The translations under genes and the position numbers were made by a program. Shown in pieces: positions 21,658-33,200 of a stretch of DNA of 64,000 bases. The first letter of the stretch is position 1. The number at the start of each line of letters is the position of its first letter. The notes under the pieces were generated by a model. It saw only the letters and a program-made list of their open reading frames with translations. It ran no database searches and was not told the origin of the DNA. Source of the stretch: Oscheius dolichura (Eukaryota > Nematoda > Chromadorea > Rhabditida > Rhabditidae); NCBI GenBank assembly GCA_932521035.1, contig OW051493.1:434001-498000 (forward strand). The letters run 5' to 3'.

Positions 21658-24600
21658 ATGTCGCCGGCTGGTTGTCGTCTGCTGCTTTTCTGGGCTCTTC
21701 TTCTTCTTCTGGCTACTGTAAATGGCCAGTCTCCCGCAGCTCAACCCCCGAAATGTGGTGAAATTATTGGCAAATTGGTAGTGCTGAATAAAACGGGCGC
21801 CTGTACGGTGGATCCTAGCATCGACCAGCTTGGACATAGACAGGAGCTAGCCGTCCTGGACTTCTCCCGAGCCGATCCGCAAACACTCAATGACTTTCTT
21901 GGACAGAAGAAAAGCAACAATGAGTACATCTTCAAATCTATCCATGGAGCCGTCCTAATGGATGGAAATCCTGATGTTGAAACGATAAATTTTAGAGAAA
22001 TAAGCAAATTGGAAGGAGAACGCATCCCTCCGAGTACGTATTTTCCTGATCTTCAATAATTTATATCCAATTGTTTTTTAGATGGAATTTTTATCAATAT
22101 TTGTAATAATCCAAAGCTGAAAACTATTAACTGGCCCAAATTGCAACGAGTTCACGGTCCCCTGGGGAAGGACGTCTTCGTCTTCATCTACAACAATCCA
22201 TCGCTTGAGCTGCTAGCGGGCGCGGATACTTTCAACCAGCCCAATATCATCTCACACATTCAACAGAATCCTGGCGGTTAGTTTTACTACTCGACATACG
22301 TTTGCTAACGCCCGCGCGTTACGTAAGATATTCGATGTCAACGTTTGTGGGGCTACAGATTTTTTCTGTCGCGGCGGTTGAGATATGACTGGGTTCATTA
22401 GAATCGTCTTTTCGCCCTCTTCAACTAGGTCTTTGAATTTTTGAAATCGACCAGGAAATAACCGAGATATGGACACAAACACCCGGCACTCCCGTCTACG
22501 GCTAAAAACGGGCGCTCCCTAAATTGCTCTTTGCGGGTCCCGTCGCGCTTGAAAAGGGATCCCCACTGGATTTGAATTCGATAATTTTTTCCGATCTTTT
22601 CAGAATGCCGCTTCGCCCATCCCGTGAAGCTGAAGAAATACACTCCTCCTACAGATGAGCTCCTCTCGAAGTGCCAAACCATCAAAGGAGATCTGATCCT
22701 AGAGAACAGGGCTCCGAAGGGCAGGAGCACACTGGACAGTGTCGATGGCGCCTGCCTGAGACTCTTCAAAGTGAACATGACCAGCTATCAGATTGATTTT
22801 CCGGTTGGTGGAAAAGGACTGGCCGAGTGTAAAGATGGCAGGCACTCTCTAATCGTCGGGAATATTAACTTCTGTAAAGATCAACTGATGGCGACGGAGC
22901 AGTATTTTAGTGATCCGACTAATGTCACCATTCTACCGGACGCGTCTTGTGGTAAGTTTCTTTAAAAACATACGGAAAAATGGTCAAAAACGACTTTTAG
23001 AACGTTAGAATTGCGCGCGCCCGCACCCATAAAATCTCGGCAGCTGCGCGCCCTTGGACTCTGGCGCCGCTCCGCGACTATCCCGCTTGCTGCCGAGATT
23101 TTACGGGTGCGGGCGCGCGACTTTTTGATATTTTTCGCTCAACCTGCTCTTTTCAGCTGCTGTCTGCGATAATGAAATGGATGTCAATCACAAATATACT
23201 TTGTGTTATAAGGTAGTAGGAAGTTACGATATTGGCTCATGGTTTACTGATCCGAAACTCGTTTTGAAGCCTCGCAGTCTGAAGAAATTTTCAATGAAAA
23301 TGAGTATTGCCAACAGTGCGGCGAAGAAGATCAATCTGCTCTCCTTGGATAAGGTTACAGGTTGGATTTTCTATATTTTTAGCTAAAAAAGATGATTTTT
23401 TAGAGCTCTATATCAGTGGAAATGACGACCTGGTCGATTTGAACTTGCCCAAGCTGCAAAAAGTCGAAATCCTGACGATTACGGACAATCCCCGGCTGCC
23501 ATTTGATGTGATCAGGAAGTTGCCGGCTGTCAAGCCAAAAAGTTTCGAAATTGACTGCCCCACGGATGAGAATACGGTAGTCACGGATCTCGGCGACTTG
23601 GCCCTCTGTACAGCCATCCACGGTCCGCTGATTCTGGACGGCCTGGCGGATGTCAACGAGACGGCCCTGCAACACGTCAAAGTGATTGAAGGCTGTATCA
23701 CCGTGAGGAATACGAGCCTGACGAATTTGAACTTCTTGGAAAATTTGACCAGTCACTGTAATCAGGAACATCTGCTGGAGGATAATCCGAATCTGTGCCG
23801 ACGTGCCTCGCTAAACGGCGTAGCCGTTGTGGTCAATGAAAAATTGAGATATAAGAGATGCGGTATGTTTTGCTTGTTTTTTGGTGCACACGTGCGGATT
23901 TTAAAAATCGGCTACTGTTATTTTGTAGAGAATTTTCTGGCGAGTCTGATGGTATCAAAATCTTTGCGAAACTTCCAACATTTCGATTCGTGGCGGGATT
24001 TTGAAGGCGCCTAGTCAAACTCCTTTGAATTTCATTGCGGCGCGAGAACTTTTGACGTTTTTCGGGCGATTTGCGATTTGTAAAATTCTGCTACTGTAGT
24101 TTTGTGAAGAATTTTCTGGAGAATACGGTAGCATCAAAAATTAATTGAAAAACTAACTTTCCCGGTCCGTAGCGGCAATTTGAAGCTTGGGTCCTATGAC
24201 AATGGAAAAAAGTTCATTTTTCCTATATTTACAGTCAATTTTCAGGTGCCAGCTGTAAAAATATTCTAACTAAGGGCTGTGTTAAGGCCTACGGTAACAT
24301 TAAAATCACCGGCGAGACGCCGCGTTCCGATTTGGACGAGTTGGAATACATTGAAGGAAGCCTGACCATTAGCGGCACCGATTTGTCCCATTTGAATTTT
24401 CCAAAATTGGAAGAGATTACCGGCCCCAAAGGTACGGATTTATCGCTTTTTTTCTCGTTTAAAATGTCCGGGTTACTGTAATTTACCCGCTCATTCAAAA
24501 AAACTAGAGATTCAAATTTTCAGGGCCGCTGCTCCGTATTGTCAATAACCGCGACCTCATCTCGTTACAAATGCCGGTCATTAAAAAAATTCACCTGGCT

Positions 24601-25218
24601 ACTGGAGGAAAAGGCCCTCACCTCCAAATTACCGGGAATTCAAAGCTGGAAAATGTAAAATTCCTTCCGGAAAATCTTCGCCGGAAGTGCATCAGCGACG
24701 AGGAGACGACGTGTCTCTACGATGGGAAGGACCGCGCCGATAAGACGTCGTCGACGAAATTTAGAATTATTGGAGGGGTTGTGGGCGGCTTCTACCTCCT
24801 GCTGACGGCTGCCTGTCTCTTTTTGTGTTGTAGCCAGCTGGTGAGGGAGGCTCGCGAGACGGAGGAGACGAGACGCCTCCTGGCGGAGAAGATTAGCAAC
24901 CCGAGGAAGGAGTACAACTGCCCGGGCAGCGGGAACTATTGGAAACATTTGGTAATGGGAGGCGATGCCGGATCCGTCAAGTCTCGGCCGTCCGATAAAA
25001 AGTCGTCGGCCAAATCCAAGGCCTCGGTCAAATCCTCGGGAAAATCTCAAGCTGTCGCCAAATCGGCCAAACCACCGGTAGCTACTCCTGCTCCGCCAAG
25101 TGAAGCCAAATCCAAAAAACAGACTCCGGCTCTGACCCCGACACCGGCTCCAAATCCTGCTCCAATTCAAAGGAAGAAGACCTCGAAGAAGAAGAAACCG
25201 GCAAAGAACAAGAAATAA
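21658..25218 (+). CDS. Receptor L-domain membrane protein 1 (IRLD-like)
   Basis: Type I membrane protein whose ectodomain is built from L-domain repeats like those of insulin/EGF receptors but without a kinase. Exons 21658-22033, 22082-22276, 22604-22951, 23157-23360, 23404-23862, 24246-24431 and 24524-25218 give 820 residues. A signal peptide (LLLFWALLLLLATVNG) is followed by about four L-domain units, recognised by the CxxIxGxLxL pattern: CGEIIGKLVVL, CQTIKGDLIL, CTAIHGPLILDGL and YIEGSLTISGT. The transmembrane helix is at about 670-692 (IIGGVVGGFYLLLTAACLFL), then a ~130-residue tail rich in Lys, Ser, Ala and Pro ending KKKKPAKNKK. A second gene at 30271-35529 has the same exon plan. Such kinase-less receptors are a large Caenorhabditis family; their ligands are unknown here. 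Confidence 0.92.
23019..23112. repeat. Foldback element (receptor gene 1, intron 3)
   Basis: Left arm GCACCCATAAAATCTCGGCA and right arm GCTGCCGAGATTTTACGGGT plus GC. Here the inverted repeat extends outward by about eight GC-rich bases (GCGCGCCC / GGGCGCGC). The centre is GC-rich. Confidence 0.92.
23915..24190. repeat. Two diverged copies in receptor gene 1, intron 5
   Basis: TACTGTTATTTTGTAGAGAA and TACTGTAGTTTTGTGAAGAA lie at about 23926 and 24093, each followed by TTTTCTGG, a GATGGTATC/CGGTAGCATC stretch and CGATTCGTGGCG/CCGGTCCGTAGCG. The unit resembles that in the intergenic region at 21110-21520. Confidence 0.65.
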
Positions 25219-25995
25219 GTAGCGACGGGACCCTGACCAAGATGCGATAATTCTAGTGTTTGCTGGAGGTGGTAGTCGCAAGACATTTCTCTCCTTCTCT
25301 CGTCTTATGTTTTTGAGACAATAAATAAAGAGGAGGAAAAAAATATGGTGTTCTTTCTGTTCTTTTCTCTTCCTCAAGATCATCGAGGCACCACGGGCCA
25401 AAATTTTCACTAGAATGGTCGTAAGATAGCTCGTTAGATTCGTCTCGTCGAGCTGAACAAGAAACACTGGGTCAAGAAGAACAGAAGTGAAGATATCGGC
25501 CGTAAGCAGCTCTATAAAGCCCTGGTTTATGGGCGCCTTCCACCATTTTTCTTTCACTGGTTGAAAATTTACGGTTGTCCTTGTTCTGGACACAAATTGA
25601 ACCAAAATCAACTAATTTGGAGAGAAAATATGATGGAAATCATTTTGGAGAGGAGATAAAGGCGACTGAACTGTCCTTTCATCGTATTTGTATGGATTTT
25701 TGGCTCTCCTGTCTTTTAGAGGTCATTTCACCTTTTTATACACTCTCCCGTATTACTGAATTCGGGGTTCTGCCATCCACGACTGGTCAATATTAAAATA
25801 ATCAGTCAATCCTTTATCGGTCGAGCAGATAAACTGAAATCTACATTATATCTACAGTTCTCGCAGAGCGGCTGTTGGTATAATGCTTCCTCAACGGCAG
25901 CCTGATTGCAATTCTCCCTGTCAGTTACGGATTCCCTTATTTTACCTAATTTGTTACAAACACTTGTCACAATTATACAGTATACTCCGGTTTCA
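25219..25995. other. Spacer after receptor gene 1
   Basis: Holds the 3' UTR of receptor gene 1 (AATAAA near 25320) and about 650 bases in which I see no supported gene. ATTATACAG at 25972-25980 is a good acceptor 15 bases before the ATG of the next gene. Confidence 0.5.
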
Positions 25996-28839
25996 ATGCT
26001 CCGTTCAATGCAAAGGACAGACGTTTCTGGACCTTTTGTCGGGATATCTGATTTTCGGACGGGTGACTGAAAGTCCGCGGAGTGGCGCCTCGTGGACTTT
26101 CACGAAATTCAGAATAAATCAGAAACATTTTATTACAAAATTGCCAATAATTTTCAAAACATCTGCCTTTTTCTGAATATTTTGAGCTATAAGTATATGT
26201 GATTTCAGTTGCTATCGTCCATTTTCTCTTCTTTCTTATGGTGTTTATGTGGATTGCCTGTAAAGGACCGGGCTCGGTCCAATTGAATTTCTGTACAGTC
26301 CTGATGATTCTGGCATCCTACATCTACACTGTCTATCAGAGTAGCCGGTAAGTTTACAGATTTCAGAGTAGAATAATGCGTTTTTAGAGGCGCTTACCAT
26401 CGGGCTATTTACTCATTTTATACAATTCTTGGAGTGGCATTTTCTTTATTCGTCATTGTCATTTTCTCTTTCATGGACGACGCAACCGCGGAAGAAGATT
26501 TAAGCACCGCCCCATATGTTCAGTATGCGGGAGGAAGTCTAATTGCTGCCGGATCTTCGACCTTTCATCTTCAAGTCGTCCCGGTGCTAGGGACCAATTG
26601 GGGAAGGGCATCCACACTCTCAGGCGCTGTCGGAATTACCCTCGCGGGAATGCCTCTTCTCAACCTGAATAACGGATACAACGGACTCTATCTTATCTTC
26701 AGTCTGGCTAGCGCGCTTGTGAGCATCTTTTTGATGCTTCCATGGCCTCCGTTGCGTACCGGAACACATCCCGACCCAAGAAGAGCATCGGAACCGATTC
26801 GCATCATTCCAAAGATATTAAAGATAAATAAACGGGTAAATGCAATTTACTGTCTTTTATGCTACCTTGTTGGCTTGTTTGTTTCGCTCTTCTATTACAT
26901 GTTTCCTTCTTTTTGTTATTTTTTTTCGGATTTAATATTTCAATTATTTTTTCCTGAACAGTTCTCGGCGAGATGTTGATGCCACAACATGCTTTAGGTC
27001 AAAAGGAAGCTTTTTCTAAAGGGTTTCCCAATCAACTATTTTCAATTATCACTATCTTAAACGAACAGTATGGGCTACAAAACAAGTTGGTCTTATTTTG
27101 TAGAGAAAAATTCACTGATCATCATGCACTAATTTGTTTTTCATAAAAATACCAGCCGCGACGACCCCTTTGGGGGGCTGCGCTGGACGTGTGAATCCCC
27201 TTTCCTGGCGTCCCCCCTCTCCCGTAGAACCTCCCGTCCAGTCCCTTCTTCCCTTCCGCCCTCTCCCCCGTCCGGTCAGTCCCTTCCACTCGGCCAATGC
27301 GACTACGTACCTGGTGAGGAAACTCCTCGACCTCACCAGGTATGTAGTCGCCCTTCCACTCTTCCCCCTTCTGCATGAGAGCAACATTTGCCCGTTCATT
27401 CAAACCACCCCGACATAGTGATCCACTGCTAATTTTCTAGAACCATATTTGGTTTTGGATAGGTGTTTCCGATCAACCTGGCTCACTATAAACTGTTCAT
27501 TCAGACATTTCTTATCACTTGACGCTGTTGGGACTCACCATGTAGCTTGCATTTATATTATAAACTCCTAGGGTGGTCCAAACCTAAGCCAAGCCTCTAC
27601 CTCGACCCCCACACACTTGCTCCACTCTGTAAGTTTGACCCAACCCAAAAAACAAGCATTGTTCTTCTGGCGTTTCTTATTGGATAAAATCAATATATTT
27701 AGTTTGCTGACTTGCTCGAACAGTGCGTTTCTTCGAAGGATTCTTTGCGTGATGCTGACCTACGTTCAAATAGCCAAAATAAATCTAGCCGTGGGAGGAA
27801 TTGTAGGTTCAGTGCGGTTCTTTGAATTTTCTCCCATTTCAGTGTTTTCTCCTGATTCTTTACGATTTCTTCTTCAATTGGTCATTTTTAAATAACAATC
27901 AACAAAGGCAGCAGATGTCTCATTTGGTATTCATGCTGTTATGCTCGGCCAATTTTTTCAATATCGCCTGGACCCTCGATTACATTACAGTAGGCCAACG
28001 TTATTCCTCACCAACCTCATCAAATGCACGCCGCGCTCGAATAATTCTACCTTACTTATGTTTTTTTACTCATATCCTGTGCAGAATTTCATGGCAAACA
28101 AGCTGGTATAGGCTATATTCCATGAGAATAAGAGATTGCTGAGATATAACACAAAATAGCATTTTTGCGGTGAAAATTACTTTAGTTTTAGCAGATATCT
28201 GAACGACTTCTTATTCTCATGGAATATGACCTATACCAGCTTGTTCGCCATAAAATTCTGAACAAGATAAGTGTAAAAAACATAAGCAAGGTCGAATTAT
28301 TCGAACGCGGCGAGCATTTGGCGCCATTAACGAGTTTGTTGTTCTATGTTCAACTTTTTTTTAGAGAACAAAGGAAGTGACTTTGTCTACAGCTAAATAT
28401 CATTTTACAATACAATGGGTAGCGTTTTTCCTCATTTATAGCGCTGATAAAAAACCGCAGAGTAAAATAAGGCTCTCTAAATTAATAGTATTCTAATATT
28501 TCCAGAATTCTCTGGGGAATTTATCGACATCGTCGCCGATCCTTTGAATTTAAAAGTATGCTTACTCCAGGCTATTGGAGCTACAGTATACCTTTTCGGA
28601 GAGGTTAGTTCCTCGAATTTTCGGGGGCGACACGCTACTTTGAGTTTTTTTAACCTGGAATGGCTCTAAATTCCAAATTACAGTATGCCAAACATTATGA
28701 GAGTAGATGGAGAGAAATTTCAGCAAGAAGCAAATTGGCGACGACAGCCACTGCCACAAGAGGACATTGGGCTCTACGTTATGGTAGCTCACTTCATCCC
28801 AGTTTTTATTCGTGTGGGTGTTATGCTATGGTATTCTGA
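25996..28839 (+). CDS. Multi-pass membrane protein, family not recognised
   Basis: Exons 25996-26062, 26209-26347, 26388-26835, 27915-27999, 28506-28603 and 28684-28839 join in phase to 330 residues. Hydrophobic segments include VAIVHFLFFLMVFMWIACK, CTVLMILASYIYTVY, FYTILGVAFSLFVIVIFSF, LYLIFSLASALVSIFLMLPW and a segment around HLVFMLLCSANFFNIAW; a loop SGEFIDIVADPLNLK and the run GATVYLFGEYAKHYESRW look conserved. I cannot name the family. The first four exons' joins are consistent; the last exon is uncertain, because a second frame in it encodes a plausible membrane helix (YVMVAHFIPVFIRVGVMLWY) ending at 28858. Introns 3 and 4 are filled with transposon-derived sequence; the exon 4 donor lies where the 28000-28325 element begins. 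The stop is close to the convergent REEP gene. Confidence 0.6.
27061..27150 (-). repeat. Fragment of the AAAGGAACAGT MITE family
   Basis: About 85 bases match, in reverse orientation, the right end of the copy at 39364-39740 almost perfectly (GAACAGTATGGGCTACAAAA onward). The rest of the element is missing, replaced by C/T-rich sequence after about 27150. Confidence 0.85.
27299..27351. repeat. 53-base hairpin, 20 of 21 arm bases paired
   Basis: Arms 27299-27319 and 27331-27351 are reverse complements with one mismatch (GCGACTACGTACCTGG against the complement of GTATGTAGTCGC), around an 11-base loop. The direct repeat CCCTTCCACTC flanks it (27280-27290 and 27350-27360), which may be a target-site duplication of a small insertion. 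Confidence 0.85.
27436..27545 (+). repeat. Dispersed repeat, first copy
   Basis: AGAACCATATTTGGTTTT followed by ATAGGTGTTTCC-ATCA-CCTGGC, and GGGACTC-CCA further on, recurs near 44859-44970 with similar spacing. No coding capacity; probably an old mobile-element remnant inside the intron. Confidence 0.6.
28000..28325. mobile_element. Large foldback MITE with ~130-bp inverted arms
   Basis: The left half (about 28012-28145) reads GCACGCCGCGCTCGAATAAT, CTTATGTTTTTTTAC, CAAGCTGGTATAGGCTATAT and TCCATGAGAATAAGA. The right half (about 28200-28322) is its reverse complement with scattered changes. The centre is AT-rich and short. A related element is at 61931-62505. It fills most of intron 4 of the membrane-protein gene. 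Confidence 0.88.
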
Positions 28840-28909
28840 TAAGATACTCCCATGAAATCAAAAAAAGTAAAACAACAGTAAATTATCACACAGTTTTATT
28901 GTACCCCAT

Positions 28910-30089
28910 CTAGGCAAATTTGGGAGCGATGTAGGCATCGAAGAAGTCCAAGATAGGACGGATGGCGGCCGAATAGACGACGACGGCTCCCTGGGTCTGA
29001 GGCAGGTAGAGGTAGACACAGACGGCTATCTTGATCAGCCAATACAGCGTGGAGATGGCGCCAAACTTGTAGTCGAAGATGGAGAGGACGGCGAAGAAGG
29101 CCCAGTAGGTCAGGAAGCGCACGCTTTCGACGGCATTCTCCGGGTTGCGGAGGATGGCAAACGTGGCGACGAGCGGGTACACGATGCAGATCAGATTGGC
29201 CACCAGGGGAGCCAGCGAGGTGCAGAGCAGCAGGACGATCAGGCCGATCAGGCCGTAGCCGACAAACTCGCGCTTGATATTGTTGGCATCCACCACGGCA
29301 GACATCTGGGCGTCGTAGACCGAGCCGTGCGGCTTGTAGAACCACATCGCGTAGTCGTAGTGGGCCAGCTGAAAAAAAATCAGTTCAAAAATTCAATTTG
29401 GGCGGTTTCTGCAATGGCTAATGGTACAGTAGTCACTTCGGTGGCGCGCGCCGGCACCCGTAAAATATCAGCAGCTGGAGGACCATGAAGGCGCGGCGCG
29501 CCCAGTAAAAGATGAATCAGCTGCCAAGAATTCACGGGTGCGGGCGCGCGGCCCGGAACCCAGCTCAGGAAAGCGAAATTAAAGGTCGGATTATCCATTT
29601 TTAATCAGCTTTTTATCGGATTAAAAATTTCCCAGATGATTTTCGGCTGGGTTCGGTTGCTAGATAAACAAATGGTGCGCGTATTCGGTTAATTTTCGCC
29701 GCTCCAAACATTTTGCGCTATACTGTAACGGGCGGCGCTCTATTGCTGCTCCATTTGGAGCACGGAAACAGCCAGTACGGGCTAATTTCCGACCAGGAAA
29801 TTGTCATCAAGACGAATAATTGATGCTCGCGAAAGTTTGAAGCGAGTAAGCGCGCGCCAATAACAATGACAAAAATCACAGAAAAATCAAGGAGAAATCA
29901 AGCAAAAAATTAGGCGAACACGAGAAAAAGTCGGCTGAAATGTACCTGAATTCCATAGATCAGCCCGGAGACGGTATTGGGGGCCGGCGCGTCGCTGGCG
30001 TTCCCTCCAGGAGTGGGCATCGGAGCACCGGCGGCAGCATCGACGACAGCTTGCTTCTGGGAAGCAGTAACATCAACTTGGTCAGCCAT
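28910..30089 (-). CDS. REEP / TB2-DP1-HVA22 family ER-shaping protein
   Basis: Hairpin membrane protein that curves tubular ER. Exons in coding order 30089-29946 and 29368-28910 give 200 residues. The N-terminal exon is soluble and Ala/Gly/Pro-rich. The second has LIGLIVLLLCTSLAPLVANL and a long hydrophobic stretch, then the family core YP-LVATFAILRNPENAVESV, LTYWAFFAVLSIFDY and YLYLPQTQGAVVVYSAAIRP, matching the TB2/DP1 domain that includes yeast Yop1 and animal REEP5/6. Codon use is strongly GC-rich, suggesting high expression. AATAAA on this strand is at about 28896-28901. A foldback element lies in its intron. It sits opposite in strand between two paralogous receptor genes, and its start is 181 bases from that of receptor gene 2, so the two may share a promoter region. 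Confidence 0.92.
29453..29541. repeat. Foldback element (REEP gene intron)
   Basis: Left arm GCACCCGTAAAATATCAGCA and a partly diverged right arm GCTGCCAAGAATTCACGGGT; the pairing extends outward through GC-rich bases (GCGCGCC / GGGCGCGC). The centre contains GGCGCGGCGCGCC. Confidence 0.85.
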
Positions 30090-30270
30090 CTGGAGCGGAA
30101 GCAGAGAAAGGAATGACTCTTGGGAGAAGCGACCGCTTTCGATATCCCCCTTTGACCGGTGGAATACGGTCGATTTACAGGAAATTGACCGGAAATTGAC
30201 CTAAAATGGTCCAGAAATGGTCTGGAAATCCAGTTAGGACCACAGTTTTGGGCTCATTTGCTCCCGGGAG

Positions 30271-33200
30271 ATGGTTGCTCCCCCAAAAATAAAGCATCGT
30301 TGGATCCTGCTCTTTCTACTGGCCGTGGTGGGAGCCCAGATGCCGTGCCACGATATCGACGGGACCCTGACCGTCCTAAACGATCCGAATGTGTGTACAG
30401 TGGATTATACGAAGAATGAACTGGGCAATTCAAACGGCTCGGCTGTTTTGGACTTCTCTCAAGCCGATCCAGATATCCTCAATGCATTTCTTGGACCGAA
30501 GGACGGAAACAATGAGTACATCTTCAAAACTATCCATGGAGCTGTCATAATGGACGGAAATCCTGATGTTGAAGAGATAGACTTGGCGGGAATTGAAACA
30601 TGGAAGCCGGGGCACGTGGCAGCAGGTACGTTTCGGTCTTTTATCCCATCCCCGAAACCTCAAAGGCAGTAAAACCTAGAAATAGGAAAAATAGGAAGAT
30701 GGGATCCTTTTGAATGGAAAGAAACGTTTTGTACGAGATGGGGGAAGGGTTTCTGGCCAAACGGGGTCTTTGGAGGGTAAGGGAGGCCCCAGACCGGCAA
30801 TATAACAACTGGGACACCCAGCGGAGAAGAGGAATGGTTCCAAAAATGTTTCGGGGAAGAAATAAGTAGAATCGTAGGATATTTCTCACCAATTCTCAAA
30901 GCTTTCCAAATTGGGTTAAATTATGATCAAAATACAGCCAAAAAGACCTGAATGGATCCTTTTATGGTCCTGACCCGAAAAAATCGCCACAGGACCAAAT
31001 AACTGGGTCGCCTCTGGATTTCTCGGCATATTGTGCCGGGAGAGGCGATCCGATCCCCTGCACCCGTAAAGTCTCGGCAGGAGGATCATCTTTATTCAAA
31101 ACTGTTACAAAACCGTGCTACCTTCATACTGTCGTGCTGCCGAGACTTTACGGGTGCAGGGAATAGGACTATCAAGGATCGAGCCGGCGTTTCGGGGTCA
31201 TACGGATTCGAATCCAATCAGTTAGCCGGAAATCTGGGCGCCAGTTCGATTCTTTCAAAAAATTTAGGCGGGCACCGTTATTTCAAATTTCTTTTGAAAA
31301 AAAGGGCGCCAAGTTCGCCAATTTTTGAAATTCCGATTCTGATTTGAATTTTGTTCGTTTCGGTAGCCTTTCTTATTGAGAAACCGTCACCGCCTGAGCT
31401 TTGGGTAACTTTCCCTTTTTAGATGGAATTTTCATCAATATCCGTTTCAATCCGCTGCTGAAGAAGTTGTCACTAAACAGCCAGTTGTTCATCAAAGCCT
31501 CCACCGTGCCCGTCCATATCCACATCTATAATAATCCCCTACTGGAGCAGGCCAGCCTGGATGCTATAGCTGCCGCGGCGGAGAAGACTCCCAATCTTCA
31601 GCTTTACCTCCAAAAAGCCCACGGTATGCTCCATTTTATAGCCTAGAAAATATGGTAACTTCTTTAGAATGTCAATTTTTCCCACCCGGAAAGCCGGAGG
31701 ACTATTATATTCCGAATGATGATGACTTCGTCTCCAAGTGCCAGACCATCAAGGGCGACTTTATTCTGGCTGAAGAATCGGCTCCCAGGGGCAAGGTGAC
31801 GCTGGAGGACGGCGTCTGTCTAGTTCTAACAGGAGTGGACATGACCAACTTTACTATTGAATTTCCCTCCGGCGGCCAGGGAGTAGCCGTGTGTGCAGAT
31901 GGTAGACTGACCAGAGTCGAGCGCAACAAGGGCCTCTGCAGGGCGAAATTTACAGCTGTTTTCAATTATCTGCCTAACCTTACGAGTGTAATTAAATCGG
32001 ACGATTCTTGCTGTAAGTTATTCCTTCAATTAGGGTTACTGTAGCCGTTTTGAAACACCTCCGTTGCAGCCAATAGCTCAATACGATGAGGCGCGCGCCA
32101 GAAGAACATCGGTGGTTCGATCCCCGCCACCGTCAACACATTTTTGCTTTTTGTAAAACCTGTCTTTGGACGTCTACAGTAGTATTCTATCATTTCTAGG
32201 CGTTAGAAACGAAGAAAAAAAATTAGACCGCGGCCGAGATCGAACCTGTGATGTGGTATTCGCGCGCGCATCATTTGACGAGGCTGTCGAATGCAAGCGC
32301 CGTATGCACGATTCTGGGTTACTGTAGTTATTTTTCAGTTGATTGTTCAACATCATCTGAAGTCAATGATAAAGCCAGCCTCTGTCTCAACATTTATGGC
32401 GACCACAACCTCAATTCCTGGTTTGAAGACAAGCTGCCAGACCGGTTAAAGTTAAATTTTCTCAAGAAAGCTGCGCGTCTCACCGTTGTAAACAGTCAAG
32501 CGAAAGCTATCAATCTGCCTGGATTGAAGCAAGCCGAAGGTGAAGACTCTTTCTCATTACTTATCTAGGTTCATTCTTTTCAGATATCGAAATTAGCGGC
32601 AATTCGCTGCTAGAGAGGCTTAGTCTAGGAGAAGGTAGTAAGGAATTCGACATAAAATCGCTTACGATTAGTGAAAATGATGTGCTGACCGATATTGTGA
32701 GTTACCATCGCTGTATACACTCAAAAAATGCATTTTAAAAAAGCAAAAATGTATTGACCACTGCGGGGGATCGAACCAGCGACCTTTCTATTGGCGCGAG
32801 CGCGTCAACGCTTTGCGCCATTTCTGCAAGACTGATGGGTTCAAAAATGTCATATATGGACTCATTTTTCAGATAATACCAACGGCTAAAACAGTGCGTA
32901 TCATTGGAAATAAGGCCCTCCAACAATTGTTGTTGACCCGTCTGGAAGATGTGGACACGTTGGAGATTGTTGACAACCCGGCCCTCACCAACATTATCCT
33001 GGGAGTGAGAGTGACTTTGAAAAGGATTCGAACCCTAAACATTACGAGAAATGGCGCCCTGGAGTTGTTGAAGATAAATACGGAAGGCGACCTTACGCGG
33101 TTGATCATCGTCGACAATCCGAATCTGGAGACCCTGCTCCAAATGAGCACCCCGACGTGGGCCACGATTACCGGCAATCCGAAGATACTGTATTCCGACT

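Noticed and set aside
24640..25611. A 323-residue minus-strand open frame
   Set aside because: It is antisense to the last exon of receptor gene 1; its Arg/Leu/Ser-rich text reflects the Lys/Ala codons of the real tail on the other strand.
28896..29345. A second 149-residue minus-strand frame over the REEP gene
   Set aside because: Shifted frame of the same GC-rich exon; only the other frame contains the TB2/DP1 motifs and joins to the ATG exon.
32737..32830. A tRNA gene on the minus strand
   Set aside because: Box A and box B are good but no anticodon arm pairs and the 5' and 3' ends do not form an acceptor stem.
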